Source: Porogramme epimiltina (Eukaryota; Basidiomycota; Agaricomycetes; Polyporales; Polyporaceae). Taken from it: a DNA stretch of 64,000 nucleotides. The first letter of the stretch is position 1; every line of letters starts with the position of its first letter. The stretch covers positions 52,770-116,769 of the forward strand of contig FTLJ01000088.1 in assembly GCA_900155495.1 (NCBI GenBank), written 5' to 3'. Of this stretch, positions 56,795 to 64,000 are shown piece after piece. The position numbers and the translations under genes were made by a program. A model generated the notes under the pieces. The model did no database searches, was not told the origin of the DNA, and was given only the letters and a program-made list of their open reading frames with translations.

Positions 56795-58540
56795 TCATGG
56801 GGGGAAGAGTGTAAGAGTCCCTAAACAGATAGTGCAGTCAGCGGCGGCACGTGGAAGTTCTAGGAATCTAAGTTCTTGCACGGACCAGTATTCGTGTATT
56901 CGACACGACGTCTTGTATCGGTCCGGGATAAATGAGATCCACTGGCTTCCGCCGGCTTCGTGGAACAAAAGAGTCAAGCACTCCAGGAGGGGAAGTCCTG
57001 CGCGTAAAATGCCCGTAATGGCCCGCCCATGCTCGCAGTGTATGCCATGGTAAGCATCTACCGGAATTTTGAGGAAGGTGCACCCGGGTCCCGGAGAGTC
57101 TTCGAAGTCGAGGTTGAGTTCAATACGACGTAATGGTGCACTCGCAGCCGCGAGCACTTCCGCGATGTGTGTCTGACAAGTCGGGTGACATCAGTTGTTA
57201 TGGCATGAGTAGATCCTTGAAGAGGCTCGCATACATAAGGTACAATTTCATAAGGCTCGGTTCTCCGATACCGATGGAGTTCCAGCTGGGAGAGACTGGG
57301 GAGCGCATGGGTGATGTACGAGAGAAGCTCGTCTTCTGTCTCGTCCCATAGGTACACGATCTCTAGGCGGGTGAGAAGGGACAATGAAAGACGCTTGAGA
57401 ATAGAGAGAACTTCGGAGGACGATAGAATCGGGGCCACCCATTTGTGTGCTATCAACGCAGACGCACGATGGTTGTAAAGTCGTGGGAAATCGCGGAGAG
57501 ATAGATGTGTCAGTTGCGGCCCCACTACGTCAAAGATCGAATCTGAGATGTCGGGGTAGGCTAGAGTTAACGACTTGAGTTCCAGTGATTGTTGTGGCTT
57601 CGAATCCGGAGAGAAGAACCGGAGACGTCCCCCCTTCGCTGGTGAGCACAATAGTAAGCAGAGCGTTGATAATTTTGGCCCTGTGCGATCCAAAAGGACG
57701 CGAAGAGGATGGAGGGCTGCTACGTCATGACAGCAACCTCGAAACGCCAGCTCCCGGAGCTTGAACCACGATAATTTAGCCATGTGTGCCAGCGGAGCGG
57801 TTTCGAAGGGGATCGTGAGGGACTCCACCGTATGTTGTAGGCGAGGAATGAACAAAGCAAGACATTGACGCTCGAGGGCTACTTCCTCGTCGTACGGCAT
57901 GCGGGTTCCTTGGGCCATGTTTATCGGATACTTGGGTTCGTTGGTCACCTCCCGCCAAATCGAGGCAATGTAGGAGAACTGGGAGAGAGCAATAGATACG
58001 CTCGTGATGTCATCGGGGAACGGGTCTATCTTCGCAAAACCCGTCTTGTGCTTGATAGAGAGCGCGATGAGCGAGGGTACACGGAGACACCGTTCGATGG
58101 CCGGCCATGGATATCCGAGTGCCGGTGCGTTGAAAGTGATGGAGCGAAGGGCGGGAAGGTACGGAAGTTCAGGTCCAAACGCCTCAATTCGAAGCTCGAA
58201 TTCGCTGCACGTAATGTCAACGTATGTCAGATAGCTGTAGTGTTGAAAGTCAGAATGAGCTTCCAATACAAGTGATAGAATGACCCATTCACTGGATAAA
58301 TGATCGGATGGTCTCTGGAGGAATTCCTAAGGACCCGTGGACGTCTGCCACACAACGCGCGAATAGTATAGGCGTGGTCACTGTGCGGTACTTCCGTGAC
58401 GTCGATGAGAAGTTGGCAAGAGCTCCAGGCCACAGCAATAGTTCCGATGCTATGATCATAATAGTGTCTTCGCTGTTCCAAAGTATGTTTGAAGTTGTCG
58501 AGGAAATCTCCAAGAGCACTTACATCAGTATGCGGTCCAT
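56795..58540 (-). CDS. F-box-like leucine-rich protein B
   Basis: Four exons on the plan of F-box A: first exon 58540-58521 (20 nt, MDRILI), then the F-box-like exon (SELLLWPGALANFSSTSRK, PILFARCVADVHGS), the long leucine-rich exon ending YEIVPY before a GTATGC donor near 57240, and a last exon THIAEVLAAASAPLRRIELN to LGTLTLFPP. Leucine-rich landmarks: LRELAFRGCCHD, LELKSLTLAYPD, LTHLSLRDFPRLYN, LTRLEIVYLWDE, LSQLELHRY. It probably acts as a substrate adaptor of an SCF ubiquitin ligase, by analogy only. The C-terminal 40 residues differ from copy A, so the 3' end evolves fast. Confidence 0.72.
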
Positions 58541-59273
58541 TTCCTTTCAAAGCGATCATATTACAGTCAGAGCAACAAAGGAGGTAGAGACAAGCACAAA
58601 AACTTACAAGAGAGAGGGTAAGCAGTCAGGGCGGATAATCTAGTGAGCGTATAGAATGCGTGTAGAGCTTTGTATGTTGCGGTAAACGTTGAACGTTAAG
58701 GCGTCTAACTCAGGCTCTCGGCCGCTCAGGTTATGTGTAAGCAAACGCGCGCTTAACGCCCAGTCCCCTGGAGTGACCATATATAGACTATCTTTGTTTG
58801 AAATCCACTCAAGCGAGTTGCTCCTGACACTATAAGTATAGCATGATCGGCTAAGACTCTCCACCGCGCAATGAATGATCGGAAATTTCGTGCAACAGGA
58901 CTTGCTAGCAATCGTTGACAGTGCGTGTTACTCCGGCCCAGGACCTCAGTAGCCTGAGAGACCACCGATAGCTTGATGACTGCGCAATTTGTACAGCTGT
59001 AAATCGATATTCACAGCTTACTACGCTGGACCGGATGTCTTACTGCAAGTGACTGAGGTCCCGGGGAAACTGGTATATGACCGTGTATTGTGGATACACA
59101 AAACCTTACGCTCAAGAAGGGCGGCAAGTTGGGGTACGACTCAGATGTGCATCTCACCAAGTTGTTCATATGAGGAAATTCAACGCGCGCCTGCCACATA
59201 GACGAGTCGCCTCACTACCCATGATCATTTTCTCTCTGTGCTCGGATAGCGTATATACATCACAGTGGGGAAA
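58541..59273. other. intergenic
   Basis: About 730 bases, F-box B promoter side and 3' flank of the next gene. No homology to the region upstream of F-box A beyond the first few bases. No gene recognised. Confidence 0.4.
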
Positions 59274-62227
59274 TTACATAGAAAAGTTTGGCTTGTTCTC
59301 GTGATGAACCATGTGGTACCCGGACATCCCATTTTCATTGATCCTGAACCATTGCCCATTCCATGCGTTCCCATGGGTATCCACTATTCGCTGAGGTGAG
59401 AGATCAATAAAAGGCACAAGATCGTCCCGTGGCGGGTAAGGCCTTCCAGACCATGCCGTGAAATTGAGGCGCACAAACGCGGTCCAAAAAAAGTTCTGTA
59501 TGAAGTTCCACTGAGCATTCTGCACGTGAACGTTGATGCTGAATGACGGCTCACCAATCCCAGTATTCCCACATTGGACAACGTGTTGGTAGAAATATTG
59601 ACGTCAGAATCAGGCATCGGGTGAATCAGATTGTTTAGAAGTCGCATGTCGCTGTCTGAGCGCTCGGCGGTGTCTTTCCCCTCAACGCTAGGTGGCTGTC
59701 GCATATACCAGGGAGATGAAAGAAATTGCTTGGCTGTGCATCTGTGCTGTACCGGCTGGTCGTTGACTCCCATGAACTCGAAAATGAGGTCTGCAGAGTG
59801 TATATCTGGGACGGCGTTCTCAGTGGACGACCCTGACCGAACAGCACCACCGTTCGAGAGAAAACGGGGAATCCATTGTCCGTTCATTGCATCAACAACT
59901 GCTTTGGGGAGACGTGTGACGGCAGCTCCTATACAGGTAATCAGCGCCGAATTCGAGGCATACGAGTGATGACTGTCTAGGATAAGCCTCACCAGTATCC
60001 AGTACAACAAGCGTTCCTCGCTTGGTAAGCGTACTATCTAGGGTAGGCATGGTGATAACCATTTTCTCCCAGTCGTTTTCGTCCAACGAGTTCCGGTTAG
60101 GAGACGTTTTCTTGGGAAGGAGTAGGGTTATGGACAACAATGCCACCGTCCAGCCCGAGACACCCGCGATGTTGTGGTGGGCGCGAATATGACCGCGTGT
60201 GAAACTCGGAGGGGATGGGCCGTCACTTGTAGGCGCAGACCAAGGCCAATAGCGACCAAAGTAAATACCATCCCTCGTTCTAAATATAATCGTGTCAGTA
60301 TGACCTTTCACTCGGGACTGGACACAGAAGGTTCTTTCCTTTCATATAAATCCACGCCATCGCGTGGTTCGGTCTTGTCCAGCGGATATAAAAGACGTAT
60401 AATGACTTGAAATGCCTGCCATGGGATCTTTGAGCACATGTGGTCATAGTTTATCAAGGATATTCGTGACTCACATCTTCAACGGACTCCCCTGTTTTCG
60501 GGGGGACTCTCTCAAGGGAATTCCAGAAATTCTAAATCTTACTTCAGCACGCGAGCTGGCAAGTGAAGCCGAGGAACGAACAATAAGATGCCCCGGGCCA
60601 TTGATTTTATCTGGGTTCCAAGGTGATGTGCCCCTACAAAAAGGTGCCGCAAATTAGCGGTTTCTCGAGGCCGTCAACGTGATAGAAACGGGTGAAAGAT
60701 GACGCACACAGGGAGAGAGAGCCCCAGAATCCCATCAAATCCCATCGAAACGAATACGTCGTTCACCGAGTTTGCTACTATCATAGGGAAGCCCACGACG
60801 GAGTAATCGAGGCCACCTTTGTCCCAATTCCAGACCGGGATAGAGTAGGACAGCTTGTACGGGGGCCCCCATCGGTCCAAGTCTATCGCGGAACATAAGA
60901 TTAGATTTCGAAGGGGACAAAGGAGAAAACTAGCTCACTTGCAATAGAACCTCCTATATACGTTCTAGTCAGAGATTCTACGCGGTCCTCCTCTAGTCCC
61001 CTTGCTACTCCGTGTCGGAAGCGAGACGGGTGACTATGACCATCAACAACACGTGTAGGCCAGTCGTGCACGTCCATTGAATCCGTTAAAATGCGGCGGA
61101 AACCATGACCCAAAAACCACCTATAGATCCTTTAGACTAGTTCCAAAGTTGTGTGTTGGAGTCTACTCACGTCGTCGTCTCCGCTTAACATATAACGTAG
61201 CCAGTTAAAACCCAAAGAGAAACCAAAAATTGAAGGTGAGCTCACCAGTATCGAGGATCAATTTGCTGACGATGTCGTTCTTGATCTACAAGAGCATCAT
61301 GATCAGCGGAGGCCGTCACACGATAGTATACATGGCATACTGCTGCTAAGCTGTACAGAAACCCTATAACGGTGATGTTTGGAATTTTTGTAAGATATAG
61401 TTAATAATAGGCGGTGAAACACTCACCAGTCAATTGGCCGCAACTGTCGTAGTTGAGTATTGTCAAGGAGTTGTTCCGCTCAAATTGACCTATGACTGCG
61501 ACACCGGGGGGTGATGGCATAGGACGATCGGAGCTGCCTGGCATTGGCATCATGCTACTGTGGGCGCTCTTCCCAATGCGTGTGCCCGCAGGGGAAGGCG
61601 AATATCCCCTAATGCGCTCCGCATACGGTACCTCCCTTCGCCCCTTTATCAAATAGTGAGCTATCACTGAGAACTAGTCGATATAGGCGATAGGCTACGT
61701 ACGCTGATGGACAGCGAAGACACAGCATCAAGAACACGTCCTGCATCTTGAGCGGAGTCCCCCGTGTGAGAGGGTGCCCCGGTGTTCGAAGACTAAACGT
61801 TGTGAATGAAAATAAGCACTCGAATAACTATATCCACTACTATCACTCACCCGGACTCCGTGAAGTTCACGGCGTGCTTCCTCGAGGGCCTTGAAGATGT
61901 CATCGCCTTGAAAAAACCGAAATAGCATCCTCTCCGAGCCACTAGGATCGCCAACTACGTAGTAGCCGTGAGGTGCGCCTCTGTAAGGCGCAATCCCGTG
62001 TCGTACAGCATCGAACTGTATCCAAGAATGTGAGATCGCATTTGCCAGCGTTTACGACTAGCCAGACATACCTTCAGGATACCGTCATAGGTCACGTCAG
62101 AGATATTTGTGGCATCGAGGAGGAGCAACGCCCCAGGCCCTTCTGGGTCGATCGTCAGCTCTGGCTGCACGACTTTACGCGAGTCGGGGACGTTCTTGGC
62201 CGGGGCAATGAAGATTCCTTCATTCAT
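59274..62227 (-). CDS. pepsin-like aspartic-protease-fold protein (family A1, divergent)
   Basis: Many short exons. ATG at 62227 begins MNEGIFIAPAKNVPDSRKVV, then DATNISDVTYDGILK, spliced to FDAVRHGIAPYRGAPHGYYV and LFRFFQGDDIFKALEEARRE. A first catalytic-type motif KLILDTG lies near 61245-61265 before a GTGAGC donor. Flap-like TYIGGSIASE, the family landmark MGFDGILGLS (near 60740) and a second motif TLVVLDTG spliced to AAVTRLPKAVVDAM (near 60000) follow. The C-terminus joins ILGL to NFFWTAFVRLNFTAWS across a 59-nt intron (near 59500-59560), matching the usual ILGDTFLR block of A1 enzymes. No signal peptide is seen at the chosen start, and the residues after the first DTG are not the usual SS, so activity is uncertain. 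Several inner exon borders were not fixed. Confidence 0.55.
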
Positions 62228-63663
62228 CCTGAGGGGATGTGCAGTAGTGAAAAGAGACGACAGATGAGTATGCAGAAATGTTGAGCAGAGGTGTTGAGGA
62301 TGTAGAGAGCCACAAAAGGTCCGTATTTAAAGGGGGCGTTCCCGACCCCGGCCGCGGCGTTTCGCATGATATTTTCAAGAAGTATGAACATGCGGCGTGG
62401 GGCCCAGAAAGAAACAAAAGGCCGAGGCTCATCAGTTTGAAATGGACACACCTCACGAGACGAATGTGACTAAGATTCCTGAGAGAGGCTGTTCAACATG
62501 CCTCTTGGCCGACAGCACGCTGTATTCGACACGACAAAAGAGAGCACGTCTTCGGACATTTCATGCCACGGGATGTCACTGCCTCGGCGCGCGTAGGATT
62601 CTTCGAGCCAATTCTTCAGATGACTACGATAAAAAAGAAGCAAGTATCAACGCGTGCTGGGGTGAGATCTTCAGGAACCAAACACACTCACCTAAATTCG
62701 GCCTAGAGTTCTTCTTATCCTATGTCGCCTGCATTGCGTACGAGCCAAAAATCTACGCTTTCATCTGGAGTGATATCTGTCTGTGTAATATCGGACACTT
62801 TTTCAACGGCCACTGCATTCGAATCGTACACGCCACAACTGACCAGCAGGGCGTCGTGTCAAGGGCGGAGTTCCGAAGAGGGACTTCTGATTATCGTTGT
62901 CATCTACGCCTTCTATCGATATGTTTCTGTGATATTCGGGAGATCTTCGTGTCAGGAACCTTCCACAGAGGTCGAGAGTGACTCGCCTCGTCTCAGAGGT
63001 TCCTCGTGGACATTGGCACACAAGGACAGCCTTGTGGACTCGAGTAACGGCAGATGGCTTCTAGACAATAAGACAGCTATCAGCATTTCGAGAAGGTGTG
63101 GAGGGTGAGAGAGCGGAAGTACACGACAACGGCGAAGGTACGGTCTTGAGTGGACTTGGTGTGTAGCAAGAGAGTACCGGATGATAGAGAGGTTAAGATG
63201 TTTGAAACTGTATTAATAATCCGCTTACGCTCGGGTTCTTGATGCGCGCCAAAACAATGAGCAACAATATTACGTAACGTAAGATGTTACGTAACCAAGT
63301 ACTGCTCTGCTCAACCATCGCTATGGTCCGACTTCGGATCTGTGTACCGGGGTATGTTGGAGGCAGGTAGTCTTTTGGAGAACTTTGTGTTATAATGCGA
63401 TATGCATCACAGTAGGAGCATTCGTCCATTGAGGTAATTCTTCAATGCGCGTGTTATCCCAACAGATGGCGGGGTATGGTCGTTGCAATGCTGATAGTAA
63501 TACAAGTCACTCATGGACTGTCCGGTTCGCCTACCTATGGCCGTAACTGTAGAGAATGGGATACAAGTGGGAAATATAGAGATCGTCGATCCAACTTTCC
63601 CCTGAGACCGCCCCCTCTATCTCCTCTGCCTCCGCCTCCCATACGCTTGATCTGAGTCGGGAC
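62228..63663. other. unresolved 1.4 kb
   Basis: No secure gene. A plus-strand frame (62722-63108) carries a hydrophobic helix (EEGLLIIVVIYAFYRYVSV) followed by an acidic Ser-rich tail, and a minus-strand frame (63193-63429) another (NILRYVILLLIVLARI). Either may be part of a small membrane protein, but no start, splice plan or family could be supported. The stretch right of 62228 should also hold the aspartic-protease-like gene's promoter. Confidence 0.35.
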
Positions 63664-64000
63664 TCATTCATAGCAAAGTATGAAGATCTTGTCATCCCGG
63701 ACTGAGATGATGATTGCGCCCTGGCTCTGGTCGATGTTGATGGTCTCCACCGTATCCAAGCACAGTTCCTCGGGCACCTCCAGTGTCCTCACAACACCCT
63801 CCAACGAGCCCGCCGAGCTCCCATGTCCTGGAGGCGCCGGCCCATACGTCATTTCGTCCCGGTCCGCAGTCACCGTGACGAACCGCAGCCGCCGTTCCGA
63901 CTGGCGAACGTCGTCGAGCGGGAACACGAACTCGATCCACACCGCGTGCCCGAAGCCGACCGCCATCAGCGGCCGCGGCCGCTCCTGTGCCCCGTCCGGA
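63664..64000 (-). CDS. 3' end of a protein, possibly F-box family (partial)
   Basis: The frame is open to the right edge, so the 5' end is outside the window. The last about 112 residues include HAVWIEFVFPLDDVRQSERR, RFVTVTADRDEMTYGP, EVPEELCLDTVETINIDQSQ and GAIIISVRDDKIFILCYE at the stop. The ending (acidic Asp-rich strand, then GAIIISV..DKIFIL.Y) looks like the last blade of a beta-propeller, as in C-termini of some basidiomycete F-box proteins. This is a resemblance, not a firm assignment. Confidence 0.5.
   Translation of the reverse strand, partial: PDGAQERPRPLMAVGFGHAVWIEFVFPLDDVRQSERRLRFVTVTADRDEMTYGPAPPGHGSSAGSLEGVVRTLEVPEELCLDTVETINIDQSQGAIIISVRDDKIFILCYE

Noticed and set aside
1..64000. 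CRISPR arrays, bacterial operons, ribosome binding sites, rRNA
   Set aside because: Intron-rich eukaryotic genes throughout; no regularly spaced short repeats with unique spacers and no rRNA motifs were seen.

Overview
The window is nuclear DNA of a filamentous basidiomycete, most likely an Agaricomycete wood-decay fungus. Genes are dense and cut by many 50-70 nt GT-AG introns. Families typical of that group are present: a CBM1-linked CE16 esterase, TOS1-like wall proteins, a HET-domain protein, DUF6535 membrane proteins and F-box-like paralogues. Gene models below were spliced by eye; exon phases were checked for most of them. No species can be named from sequence alone.

1-28 kb is a mostly conserved, single-copy region. 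It holds the 3' end of a tail-anchored protein; a divergent pair (ASCH-domain protein and a small micro-exon protein); a doubtful homeodomain-like gene; a poor 2.5 kb stretch with a CpG-depleted relic; a divergent QNG1-type queuosine-salvage enzyme and CCT8 chaperonin pair; a TOS1-like wall protein; a membrane-anchored SDR protein; a HET-domain protein; a small tandem-exon gene; a CBM1-CE16 esterase; a NAPE-PLD-like metallo-hydrolase; and a second TOS1-like protein.

28.7-58.5 kb is an accessory cluster built by segmental duplication. Its order is F-box A (-), DUF6535 gene 1 (+), truncated F-box (-), degenerate block X1, DUF6535 gene 2 (+), block X2, F-box B (-). Each DUF6535 gene carries, after its membrane domain, an array of phase-1 symmetric exons (8 in gene 1, 7 in gene 2), each coding one copy of a helical repeat of about 120-130 residues. 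Units 6 and 7 of gene 1 are an almost identical 438-bp exon-plus-intron duplication, and unit 1 holds an in-frame 121-bp hAT-like MITE. Both genes carry apparent frame lesions at different places. An independent small gene at 19.96 kb shows the same process, a 203-bp exon-plus-intron tandem duplication, so in-frame growth of proteins by exon-unit duplication is the main theme of the window.

59-64 kb holds a divergent pepsin-like aspartic-protease-fold gene (-), about 1.4 kb without a recognisable gene, and the 3' end of a further minus-strand gene running off the window. No rRNA, convincing tRNA, CRISPR or complete autonomous transposon was found.
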